Source of the DNA: Actinomycetota bacterium
GTDB taxonomy: Bacteria > Actinomycetota > Acidimicrobiia > Acidimicrobiales > Ilumatobacteraceae
Assembly (NCBI GenBank): GCA_016871355.1
Contig: VFZC01000025.1
Coordinates: 1-34,379 of the forward strand
Length of the DNA: 34,379 nucleotides
Reading direction: 5' to 3'
Shown piece after piece: positions 1 to 7,056 of the stretch. Under the pieces are notes generated by a model. The model searched no databases and was not told the DNA's origin. It was given only the letters and a program-made list of their open reading frames with translations. The translations under genes and the position numbers were made by a program. Every line of letters starts with the position of its first letter. Positions within the stretch are counted from its first letter, which is position 1.

Positions 1-93
1 CGGTTGAAGTTGGCAATCTCCGCCGGACTGGCCTTCGCCTTGGCGATGATCGCCATGCAGGTTCAGATCGTCATCAGCATCGCCAACCTCTGA
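1..93 (+). CDS. C-terminal fragment of a membrane protein
   Basis: The window opens inside a reading frame whose last 30 codons end at a TGA at 91-93. The visible residues are almost all hydrophobic (Ala, Ile, Leu, Val, Met), consistent with one final transmembrane helix ending close to the C-terminus with residues SIANL. The start and most of the protein lie outside the window, so family and function cannot be judged. Confidence 0.55.
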   Translation, partial: RLKLAISAGLAFALAMIAMQVQIVISIANL

Positions 94-106
94 CCGACGG
101 GCGCGA

Positions 107-802
107 TCAGAGAGCCAGGCGCATCACCAAGACGTAATGAACGGTGGCGGCGCTGGCCACGAGTGCGTGAAACACCTCGTGAAATCCGAAGGTATTTGGC
201 CAAGGATTCGGACGTTTGGCGGCGTACACCACCGCACCAACCGAGTACAGCCCGCCGCCGGTCCACAGCAGAGTCGTGTCGATCGCGTTGAGTGCCTCCG
301 ATAACGCACCGATTTCCACCAACGCGCTCCACCCAACGATCAGATACACCGCGATCACGACCGGACGCGGTGCGTGCAGCCACGCCATGCGGATGATGAT
401 GCCGATGGTGGCCGCCGACCACACGAACACGAGAAGAGTCACCTCTGGTCGACCGCGCAGGCTCAGAGTGGTGACAGCGGTGTAACTGCCCGTCACGGCC
501 AGCAGGATCGTCGCATGATCGAACCGTTTGAACCGTCGTTCGGCAACCGGACTCAGCCGACCCGAGTGATACACGGCCGAGACACCGAGCATGGTCGCGA
601 CGCCCACTCCGTAGATCGCCATGGCGATTCGCGCCGAGGCCGAATCGGCCAAGCAGATCAGGACGACGAACGCCGGGATCGCCACCACTGTCGACCAACG
701 ATGGATGTGACCGCGCCACGACGGGCGAATGACTGTCGTGTGTGCGGTTGTGGTGCTCAAGAACTCGACCCTAACCCGCGTTGGAGAAGTCCCGGCCGTC
801 AT
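107..802 (-). CDS. Hemolysin III (PAQR-type) family integral membrane protein
   Basis: This protein has about seven hydrophobic segments and the polar motifs of the hemolysin III / YqfA branch of the PAQR superfamily: SAVYHS in the second helix region, FDHATI in the third, and a C-terminal HEVFHALV followed by another His. In the family these His, Asp and Ser residues form a metal-binding cluster resembling that of ceramidase-like hydrolases; the bacterial function is not settled and 'hemolysin' is a historical name. I place the start at the ATG at 802, giving 231 residues; a GTG four codons upstream (814) is possible. AGGGG lies close before the ATG. The gene is divergent from the acyltransferase, and the two promoters appear to overlap around 811-820. 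Confidence 0.85.
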   Translation of the reverse strand: MTAGTSPTRVRVEFLSTTTAHTTVIRPSWRGHIHRWSTVVAIPAFVVLICLADSASARIAMAIYGVGVATMLGVSAVYHSGRLSPVAERRFKRFDHATILLAVTGSYTAVTTLSLRGRPEVTLLVFVWSAATIGIIIRMAWLHAPRPVVIAVYLIVGWSALVEIGALSEALNAIDTTLLWTGGGLYSVGAVVYAAKRPNPWPNTFGFHEVFHALVASAATVHYVLVMRLAL

Positions 803-814
803 CTTCCCCTTCAC

Positions 815-820
815 TAGGGT
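815..820 (+). promoter_or_regulatory. -10 element of the mini-ORF/acyltransferase transcript
   Basis: TAGGGT lies six bases before the ATG at 827, the spacing expected if transcription starts at the ATG itself. No convincing -35 is visible. On the opposite strand TAGTGA (816 down to 811) could serve the hemolysin III gene, so the two -10 regions share bases. Confidence 0.5.
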
Positions 821-826
821 CGCAGC

Positions 827-850
827 ATGAGTTCGGAGCGGTTCTCGTGA
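827..850 (+). CDS. Seven-codon leaderless upstream ORF (MSSERFS)
   Basis: ATG at 827 begins a seven-codon frame ending in TGA at 848-850. It starts exactly six bases after the TAGGGT hexamer, so a transcript from that promoter would begin with this ATG. Its stop overlaps the GTG start of the acyltransferase at 847 in a GTGA arrangement, the same 4-base overlap used between the co-translated heme genes downstream. A GGAG at 835-838 inside the mini-ORF is correctly spaced to serve the GTG. I infer a leader peptide that couples translation of the acyltransferase; there is no homology evidence for so short a peptide. Confidence 0.4.
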   Translation: MSSERFS

Positions 851-2829
851 CTGATTCCGGCCATGTGTACCGACCCGACGTCGACGGGCTACGCGCGATC
901 GCCGTCGGATCAGTCGTCCTCTTTCACGCCTTCCCCTGGCTCGTGCCCGGTGGGTACGTCGGTGTCGACGTCTTCTTCGTGATCTCGGGTTTTCTCATCA
1001 CCACCAACATCGTCGGCGGTTTGTCCAACGGCTCGTTCACGATTCGTGGTTTCTACGACCGCCGAGTACGACGCATCTTCCCCGCACTCGTGACGGTCCT
1101 GCTGGCCATTTTCGTCCTCGGGTGGGTGTCACTCTTCGACAGCGAATTCAAGTCACTCGGCAAGCACATCGCCGGTGGTGCGTTCTTCGTCTCCAATCTC
1201 TTCCTCTGGGCGGAAAGTGGATACTTCGACACCGCGTCCGAGGTGAAGCCCCTCGTGCACCTCTGGTCGCTCGGAATCGAAGAGCAGTTCTACATCGTGT
1301 GGCCGCTCGCGCTCTGGGCTCTCGTCAAGTTCGGACGCCGCACGATCGGCCCAACCATCGCGCTCATCCTCGTCTCGTTCATCCTCGGCCTGACCTCCAT
1401 CGATGGAGCCGGGGGTTACTACTCGCCGCTCAATCGCTTCTGGGAACTCCTCATCGGCGCACTGCTGGCGATGCTCACCATCCGCGGCACCACCATTCGC
1501 GGCATCACCATGACGGCCCACCTGCGCAACGCAGCGGCGTCCGTCGGCATGATCGCGATCGTCGTTCCGATGTTCGCACTCGACGGCAACAGCACCTTCC
1601 CCGGCTGGAACGCCATTGCTCCGACCGTCGGCGCGGCCCTTCTCATCGGTGCCGGTGCCGAGAACTGGTGGGGACGGAGAGTGTTGTCCCTCAAAGGAAT
1701 GATCTGGATCGGCCTCATTTCGTATCCGCTGTATCTCTGGCACTGGCCCCTCCTCGTATACGCCCGAATCATCGCGAGCGGGGTTCCTTCAGCCGGGATA
1801 CGCGTGGGCGCGGTCGCACTGGCGGTTCTCCTCTCCTATCTCACGTATCGCCTGATCGAACGGCCACTGCGATTCCATCGCAACCGAAAGGCTGTCGTTG
1901 GCGGGCTGGTTGCCGCCATGGCACTCGTCGGCGGTGTCGGTGCGTTCACATGGGCTCGAGACGGGGTGCCGAGCCGCCAGTTCAATTCACTCAACGTCGC
2001 CCTCGACCCCGGTGAGGTCCGCGGCATCAACGAGATCTCCACGATCGGTTGCGGCCTCGACCCGGCCACACAAGAACTCTTCGCCGACTGCCGCACCGAC
2101 GTGCGAGGCGAGCCGACTTACGCGCTGATCGGCGACAGCAAAGCCTCCACGCTCATCGGCGGCTTCATGCGCACATCACAACAAGGTCGTTGGTGGACCG
2201 TCATCGGTGGAACCAAAGGTATCCAGTCAGCCGTTCCGCTCATCTCCGACGACCCGGCGCACGAACGTTTCCTCCCACTGATCGTTCCGGCCGTCGACAC
2301 AGTGAATGCCGATCCGAACATTCGTGTCGTCGTCCTCGAAGGTGCGGTGCGCGCCATGTTCGAGTGGCCCGACTTCACCAACTTCGCCTGGCTCCCCGAC
2401 AGTCCGTTGTACGACAAAGTCGAGAGTGCGTTGCGCGAAACCGTTCGACGTTTGGTCGACGGCGGCAAGAAGGTCGTTCTCTACGTCGACAATCCAGCCT
2501 TGGCCGCACCCGAAGACTGCACCAACCGTCGAACCACCATTGACTTCCTGAATTCACTTCTCATCGATTCCAATCCGCGTTGCCAGGTTGGTCTCGACGA
2601 CTTTCTCGCTCATACCGATCGCTATCGAGCACTGCTCCAGCGAGTCGCCGACGGATTCGAAGGCGGTGTGTCGGTCTTCGATCCGACTCCGATCTTGTGC
2701 AACGAGAACTCCCGCGTGTGCGGCCATGTGAAGAATGGCGTGCGCCTCTACAGCTACACCGACCATCCGTCCGACGATGCGGCCGACCAGATCGGAACCG
2801 AACTCAACGCCTACCTGGCCCAACTCTGA
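847..2829 (+). CDS. Membrane acyltransferase 3 with C-terminal SGNH domain (OafA/OatA-like)
   Basis: This 660-residue protein probably transfers acyl (often acetyl) groups to a cell-surface glycan. Residues 1 to about 385 form the multi-helix acyltransferase-3 domain, with RPDVDGLRA at 9-17, His27, GYVGVDVFFVISGF at 37-50, the FYDRRVRRIFPA loop and SLGIEEQFY. After a last helix there is an extracytoplasmic SGNH domain with the GDS motif at 429-431 (Ser431 as predicted nucleophile) and a C-terminal DHPS motif around His640. In relatives an Asp normally sits three residues before this His; here that position is Tyr and an Asp directly precedes the His. The GTG start at 847 is chosen because it has GGAG eight bases upstream and lies downstream of the visible promoter; in-frame starts further up precede that promoter. 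The acceptor glycan is unknown. Confidence 0.88.
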   Translation: MTDSGHVYRPDVDGLRAIAVGSVVLFHAFPWLVPGGYVGVDVFFVISGFLITTNIVGGLSNGSFTIRGFYDRRVRRIFPALVTVLLAIFVLGWVSLFDSEFKSLGKHIAGGAFFVSNLFLWAESGYFDTASEVKPLVHLWSLGIEEQFYIVWPLALWALVKFGRRTIGPTIALILVSFILGLTSIDGAGGYYSPLNRFWELLIGALLAMLTIRGTTIRGITMTAHLRNAAASVGMIAIVVPMFALDGNSTFPGWNAIAPTVGAALLIGAGAENWWGRRVLSLKGMIWIGLISYPLYLWHWPLLVYARIIASGVPSAGIRVGAVALAVLLSYLTYRLIERPLRFHRNRKAVVGGLVAAMALVGGVGAFTWARDGVPSRQFNSLNVALDPGEVRGINEISTIGCGLDPATQELFADCRTDVRGEPTYALIGDSKASTLIGGFMRTSQQGRWWTVIGGTKGIQSAVPLISDDPAHERFLPLIVPAVDTVNADPNIRVVVLEGAVRAMFEWPDFTNFAWLPDSPLYDKVESALRETVRRLVDGGKKVVLYVDNPALAAPEDCTNRRTTIDFLNSLLIDSNPRCQVGLDDFLAHTDRYRALLQRVADGFEGGVSVFDPTPILCNENSRVCGHVKNGVRLYSYTDHPSDDAADQIGTELNAYLAQL

Positions 2830-2885
2830 CCCGGCTCACGACCGGAATGCCCGACGCCACAGGCAGACTTCTCCCTCGTTTGGTC

Positions 2886-2917
2886 GAACCCCGCGGTCTT
2901 CCGTGAAGATGGGGTTC
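2886..2917 (+). promoter_or_regulatory. Hairpin in the leader of the heme-uptake operon
   Basis: GAACCCC (2886-2892) pairs with GGGGTTC (2911-2917), and inside it TCTTC (2897-2901) pairs with GAAGA (2905-2909) around a CGT loop, leaving a small internal asymmetric bulge. It ends about 20 bases before the ATG at 2937 and 9 bases before the AGGA ribosome-binding sequence. No T-run follows, so it is a poor intrinsic terminator for the acyltransferase. It could be an RNA element or a DNA operator. The rest of 2830-2936 shows nothing else clear. Confidence 0.4.
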
Positions 2918-2936
2918 CTGGTCGACAGGACATCCC

Positions 2937-3689
2937 ATGGCACGCACCCTGATCCGCACCCTCGTCTCCTTGTCGGCGACGGCAACCTTCGCGTTCGCGA
3001 CGGGTTCGGTCGACGCGCAAACTCCTCTTTCCACCGACGACCCGCTCCTCACCACCACCGACGGCACGCGAACCCTCACGGTGTCGAAGAGTCAGGATCT
3101 CGACGGCAACGGTGACACCGTGATCGTCGAGGGCAGTGGCTTCGACGTCACCAAAGGGATCTACGTCGGACTGTGCGTGAAGCCAGCCGCTGGCGGCGCC
3201 CCCTCTCCCTGCGGTGGTGGAGCCGACCGAGCCGGTACGGGCGGCGCCTCGGTCTGGATCTCGTCGAACCCACCCGGATACGGCGTCAACCTCGCGATTC
3301 CCTATGGGCCCAACGGAAGTTTCCGCGTGGAGTTCGGTGTGGGACCGACCATCAACGACGTGATCGATTGCCGCTCCGTCGACTGCGCAATCGTCACGAA
3401 GAACGACCACACCATCTACGACGATCGTTCACAAGATCTGATCATCCCCATCACCTTCACGGGAGAAGCGCCCACCACGACCGTCCCGGCGGCAACTGAC
3501 GCACCAGCGAACACCGAGGCGGTCACCGAAATCACGGTGGCCGACAACCTCGACGAACTGACCGCGATCGCCACTGGCCGCGACGAAGGCTCGAACATCG
3601 GATTGATCGTTTTCTTCTCGGCGGTGCTCGTCGTCGTCATCGGCGGTGCCGTTCTCCTCACTCGAGCCCGAAAGAACCGCGGTTCATGA
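2937..3689 (+). CDS. Secreted, membrane-anchored neocarzinostatin-fold protein of the heme operon
   Basis: This 250-residue protein has an N-terminal signal sequence (basic MARTLIRT, hydrophobic stretch, cleavage near VDAQ), an Ig-like domain at about 38-180 and a C-terminal helix at about 221-242 followed by RARKNRGS, a surface-anchor layout. The domain contains VEGSGF, GIYVGLC and DCAIVTKNDH followed by DRSQDL, which match the neocarzinostatin/macromomycin family, including two Cys pairs. Its stop overlaps hmuT by 4 bases (ATGA), so it is co-translated with the heme ABC importer. In Corynebacterium the equivalent place is held by the heme-binding surface protein HtaA; by analogy this may receive or relay heme, which is inference. 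AGGA at 2927-2930 supports the start. Confidence 0.75.
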   Translation: MARTLIRTLVSLSATATFAFATGSVDAQTPLSTDDPLLTTTDGTRTLTVSKSQDLDGNGDTVIVEGSGFDVTKGIYVGLCVKPAAGGAPSPCGGGADRAGTGGASVWISSNPPGYGVNLAIPYGPNGSFRVEFGVGPTINDVIDCRSVDCAIVTKNDHTIYDDRSQDLIIPITFTGEAPTTTVPAATDAPANTEAVTEITVADNLDELTAIATGRDEGSNIGLIVFFSAVLVVVIGGAVLLTRARKNRGS

Positions 3690-4564
3690 AGCGTCTGGTC
3701 ACATCGATCATCGCCGCACTGGTTCTTGCGGCTGGGTGCTCGAGTTCCGACACGACGCGCGAAACGTCGGGAGAACGCATCGTCACACTCACCGCCGGCC
3801 TCACCGAAGCGGTCTTCGCTCTCGGCGCTGGTGATCTGGTGGTTGCCCGCGACATCTCGAGCACGATCGCCGAAGCCGATGCTCTTCCGATCGTCACCAC
3901 CGCGCACGACATCAATGTCGAAGCACTGCTCGCAGTTCGACCCACGTTGATCCTGATCGACGAAGACACCGGACCCGAGACCGCGCTCGACCAGATCGCA
4001 GCGACCGGGGTGCGCATCGAGTTGGTCGACAACGCCACGACGGTCGACGAGATCATCCCGCGCCTCGAACGAGTGGCCGAGATTCTCGGACTCCAAGATC
4101 GTGCGGCTCGCCTACGCGATGCGATCGACAAGGATCTCGCCGGAGTTCGCACCGACGACTCACTCGCCGATGTCCGCGTTGCGTTCCTCTACGTTCGCGG
4201 TCCGGCTGGCGTGTACCTCATCGGCGGTCCCGGATCAGGACCCGATTCGATCATCGCTGCCGCTGGTGCGACCGACGCCGGAACCGCCATCGGTCTCGAA
4301 CTCGCGTTCACGCCGCTCACACCCGAAGCCATGGTGGGAGCGGCCCCTGATGTTCTCCTCGTCACCACGACCGGACTCGACTCCGTCAACGGCATCGACG
4401 GGCTCGTCGAACTAGCCGGTGTCGCACAGACTCCGGCTGGCAAAGCCCGCCGAGTGATCACCGCCGAAGATGGCCTCCTCTTCAGTTTCGGACCGCGCAC
4501 CCCTAGCCTGATTGAGAGTCTTCGCCAGGAGATCGCCGCCGAAATGGAGAAGGCCGTTCCGTGA
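3686..4564 (+). CDS. hmuT: Heme ABC transporter substrate-binding lipoprotein
   Basis: This class III periplasmic-type binding lipoprotein delivers heme to the HmuUV permease. It has a lipobox with Cys18 (VLAAGC), followed by GERIVTLTAGLTEAVFALGAG, typical of the hemin-binding HmuT group, and an ILIDEDTGPETALDQI segment, where the DTGP stretch is characteristic of heme rather than cobalamin or siderophore binders. Length (292) is normal. ATG at 3686 overlaps the preceding stop as ATGA, and its own stop overlaps the hmuU start as GTGA, so the genes are tightly coupled. The heme-ligating Tyr/His cannot be assigned with certainty from sequence alone. A siderophore substrate is the main alternative. 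Confidence 0.85.
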   Translation: MKRLVTSIIAALVLAAGCSSSDTTRETSGERIVTLTAGLTEAVFALGAGDLVVARDISSTIAEADALPIVTTAHDINVEALLAVRPTLILIDEDTGPETALDQIAATGVRIELVDNATTVDEIIPRLERVAEILGLQDRAARLRDAIDKDLAGVRTDDSLADVRVAFLYVRGPAGVYLIGGPGSGPDSIIAAAGATDAGTAIGLELAFTPLTPEAMVGAAPDVLLVTTTGLDSVNGIDGLVELAGVAQTPAGKARRVITAEDGLLFSFGPRTPSLIESLRQEIAAEMEKAVP

Positions 4565-5610
4565 ACAAGCAAGCCCGCGCGACAGTCGATCCGAAGATCG
4601 TCGGGCTCGTCCTTCTTCTGCTCCTCCTCACCACGATCGTGATCTCTGCGATCGTGGGTGCGTACGACGTGTCGCCCTCCGAAGTGGTGCGCACGATCCT
4701 TCGGCGAACCAACCTCATGGGCGGATCACCGAGCGACCCGGTCGCCGACGAGCTCATCTGGTACGTGCGCTTGCCTCGCATCGTCCTCGGTGTGCTGGTG
4801 GGAGCATCGCTCGCCACCGCGGGCGCCGTGATGCAAGGTGCGTTCGCCAACCCCCTGTCCGAACCCGGAATCGTCGGTGTCTCGTCGGGTGCCATGGCGG
4901 CGGCCGCCTTGCAGATCGTCACCGGCTTCGCGCCGTTCGGCATCTGGACTCTTCCGGTCGCCGCCTTCATCGGCGGACTCATCGCCGTAGCCGTCGTGTA
5001 CTCGACCGCGCGTTTCGACGGTCGCACCGAGGTTCTCACGCTCATCTTGATGGGCGTGGCGATCAACGCGATCGCCGGCGCGTTCATCGGACTACTCGCG
5101 TACGTCGCTGACGACTCGTCGCTCCGCTCACTCACGTCGTGGACACTCGGTTCGCTCTCGCAATCCACGTGGGAGAAGGTCTGCATCGTCGCACCCACCG
5201 CCACGATCGGAATCATCGGTGCGATCTGCCTCAGCCGAACCCTCGACCTTCTCTCGCTCGGTGACCGTGCGGCCCGCCACGTGGGTGTGAACGTCGAGCG
5301 CGCGCGCATCCAGGTCTTACTCGTGGTCGCGATCCTCGCCGGTTCGGCCGTCGCCGTTTCGGGCATCGTTCTCTTCGTCGGCCTTCTCGTTCCGCACGTC
5401 GTTCGTCTGTTCGTGGGCCCTCGCCACAAGTACGTGCTGCCACTGTCGGTTCTCTTCGGTTCGGTCGTAGTGGCGCTGTCCGATGTACTCGCCCGCAACA
5501 TCGTCGAGCCATCCGAGTTGCCCTTGGGTGTTCTGACCTCGATCATCGGTGCGCCGGTGTTCATCTGGCAGTTGCGTCGCTTGCGCTCTCGTCAAGGCGG
5601 CTGGGCATGA
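4561..5610 (+). CDS. hmuU: Heme ABC transporter permease (FecCD family)
   Basis: This 349-residue integral membrane subunit moves heme across the cytoplasmic membrane. It carries FecCD hallmarks: LPRIVLGVLVGASLATAGA followed by MQGAFANPLSEPGIVGVSSG, the conserved loop and helix segment of BtuC/HmuU proteins, and a C-terminal VGLLVPHVVRLFVG that contacts the ATPase. About ten hydrophobic helices are visible. The GTG start overlaps the hmuT stop (GTGA), and its stop overlaps hmuV (ATGA). Confidence 0.9.
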   Translation: MNKQARATVDPKIVGLVLLLLLLTTIVISAIVGAYDVSPSEVVRTILRRTNLMGGSPSDPVADELIWYVRLPRIVLGVLVGASLATAGAVMQGAFANPLSEPGIVGVSSGAMAAAALQIVTGFAPFGIWTLPVAAFIGGLIAVAVVYSTARFDGRTEVLTLILMGVAINAIAGAFIGLLAYVADDSSLRSLTSWTLGSLSQSTWEKVCIVAPTATIGIIGAICLSRTLDLLSLGDRAARHVGVNVERARIQVLLVVAILAGSAVAVSGIVLFVGLLVPHVVRLFVGPRHKYVLPLSVLFGSVVVALSDVLARNIVEPSELPLGVLTSIIGAPVFIWQLRRLRSRQGGWA

Positions 5611-6398
5611 GCACCATCACCGCGCAGAACGCCAGCCTCGAACGCGAGGGTGCGGTGCTGTGCTCCGGCGTCACCTGCTCGTTCTCGAGCGGCGAGCTGG
5701 TCGCCGTCGTCGGACCCAATGGTGCAGGCAAGTCGAGTCTGCTCGCATTGCTCGCCGGTGACGTCGAACCCGCCAGCGGGTTCGTCCATCTCGACGATCG
5801 TTCGATGCGCGACTTCGCCCCCGTCGACCTGGCCCGTCAGCGCGCGGTTCTCACGCAGACCAACGTGGTCGCCTTCCCGTTCTCGGTTCGTGAAGTCGTG
5901 TCGATGGGCCGCTTCGCCTGGAAGTCGCGCGAAAGTGCGGTCGACGACACCGCGGTCGTGAACGCGGCGATGGAAGCCACCGACATCGCGCATCTGGCGC
6001 AGCGACGCATCACCACGCTGTCGGGCGGCGAGATCGCCCGCGTTGCTCTGGCCCGTGTGCTGGCCCAAGACACCAAGGTCATTCTTCTCGACGAACCAAC
6101 CGCGTCACTCGACATCAAGCATCAGGAGATGGTGCTCGAATTGCTGCGCCACAAGGCCTCCAACGGAACGCTCGTGATCATCGTCGTTCACGATCTCGAA
6201 GCCGCCGCATCGATTGCCGACCGTCTTCTCGTGATGGTCAACGGTCACATCGTCGCCGATGGTTCACCGCAACACGTGCTCTCATCTGCTCTCTTGTCCG
6301 AGGTGTACGACTACCCCATCGACGTCGCCACGAGTTCTCTGACTGGACAGATGGAGATTCGTCCGAAACGATCTGCTTCCACCAAGAAACTTTCGTGA
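5607..6398 (+). CDS. hmuV: Heme ABC transporter ATP-binding protein
   Basis: This cytoplasmic ATPase powers HmuU. Walker A is GPNGAGKS, the Q-loop lies in LTQTN, the ABC signature is LSGGEIARVALAR, Walker B is VILLDEPTASLD and the switch His is in VVHDLE. Length (263) and the FPFSVREVVSMGR segment fit the HmuV/FepC group. ATG at 5607 overlaps the hmuU stop by 4 bases. A lipoprotein gene follows 19 bases downstream with its own Shine-Dalgarno, so it probably shares the transcript. Confidence 0.92.
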   Translation: MSTITAQNASLEREGAVLCSGVTCSFSSGELVAVVGPNGAGKSSLLALLAGDVEPASGFVHLDDRSMRDFAPVDLARQRAVLTQTNVVAFPFSVREVVSMGRFAWKSRESAVDDTAVVNAAMEATDIAHLAQRRITTLSGGEIARVALARVLAQDTKVILLDEPTASLDIKHQEMVLELLRHKASNGTLVIIVVHDLEAAASIADRLLVMVNGHIVADGSPQHVLSSALLSEVYDYPIDVATSSLTGQMEIRPKRSASTKKLS

Positions 6399-6417
6399 TC
6401 TCGTAAAGGACTTCGTG

Positions 6418-7041
6418 ATGCTTCCCCCGGCTCACCGCTTCATTCGCACCGCACTGATCTCGGCCACCGTCTCCGCGCTCGCCGCCTGCGGAGGATCTTC
6501 CGACGACTCGAGCAGTTCACTAACTCCCGACACGTCGGCAGTCGAGACCTCCACGGTGGCACCCACCACTGCTGCACCCACGACGACTGCTGCGCCGGCC
6601 GGACCGTCGGTGGAGATCGTCGAGGGCACGTCGTTCGCACCGACCGGTGGTCCGGTGCAAGTCACGGTGAACGGCACCGGTTTCACCGACCTCGCCGTTG
6701 GAAATCGTCCGCCACTCGACGGTCTTCCCACCGGTGTGTACGTCGTGTTCGGCTGGTTCGACGAGAACTGGAAGCCATCGGCTGGCGTCGGAACCGACGC
6801 TCGTCGCTTCGTGTTCGAAACACAGTCGTGGGCCATGCCCGACGAATCTCGGGCGGTCCTCGATCCGACGAACCAACTCGAGAACGTGTACACGCTCAGT
6901 CCCGAAGGTGACTTCTCGTTGACGATTCCCGTCGATTGTTCACTCGCTGGCACCGGAACGATGGCCATCGCCGTGTACCCGGCCAGCGGAGCAATTCAGG
7001 CCGACCACGAATTCCTGATTCCGATCACCTGCACGGCCTGA
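6418..7041 (+). CDS. Lipoprotein of the heme operon, Ig-like, family not recognised
   Basis: This 207-residue lipoprotein has a basic/hydrophobic signal with lipobox ALAAC (Cys24), a Thr/Ala-rich linker (about 40-62) and one globular domain. The domain opens with VQVTVNGTGF and continues with GVYVVFGWFDENWKPS, a pattern like the strand order of the neocarzinostatin-fold protein at the head of the operon, and ends IPVDC...IPITC with two Cys that may pair. I do not recognise a named family; it lacks a clear HtaA signature. ATG at 6418 is preferred over the GTG at 6415 because AAGGA (6406-6410) is then seven bases away. A surface heme- or hemoprotein-binding role is inferred only from position. 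Confidence 0.7.
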   Translation: MLPPAHRFIRTALISATVSALAACGGSSDDSSSSLTPDTSAVETSTVAPTTAAPTTTAAPAGPSVEIVEGTSFAPTGGPVQVTVNGTGFTDLAVGNRPPLDGLPTGVYVVFGWFDENWKPSAGVGTDARRFVFETQSWAMPDESRAVLDPTNQLENVYTLSPEGDFSLTIPVDCSLAGTGTMAIAVYPASGAIQADHEFLIPITCTA

Positions 7042-7056
7042 GCCGGTGCGGCGACG

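Noticed and set aside
781..846. An upstream TTG start for the acyltransferase
   Set aside because: It would begin before the only visible promoter and add residues that do not resemble the family; the GTG at 847 has a well-spaced GGAG.
2830..2936. A DtxR/IdeR or Fur box in front of the heme operon
   Set aside because: I searched by eye for the TTAGGTTAGGCTAACC-type and AT-rich Fur-type palindromes and saw none; only the bulged hairpin is present.
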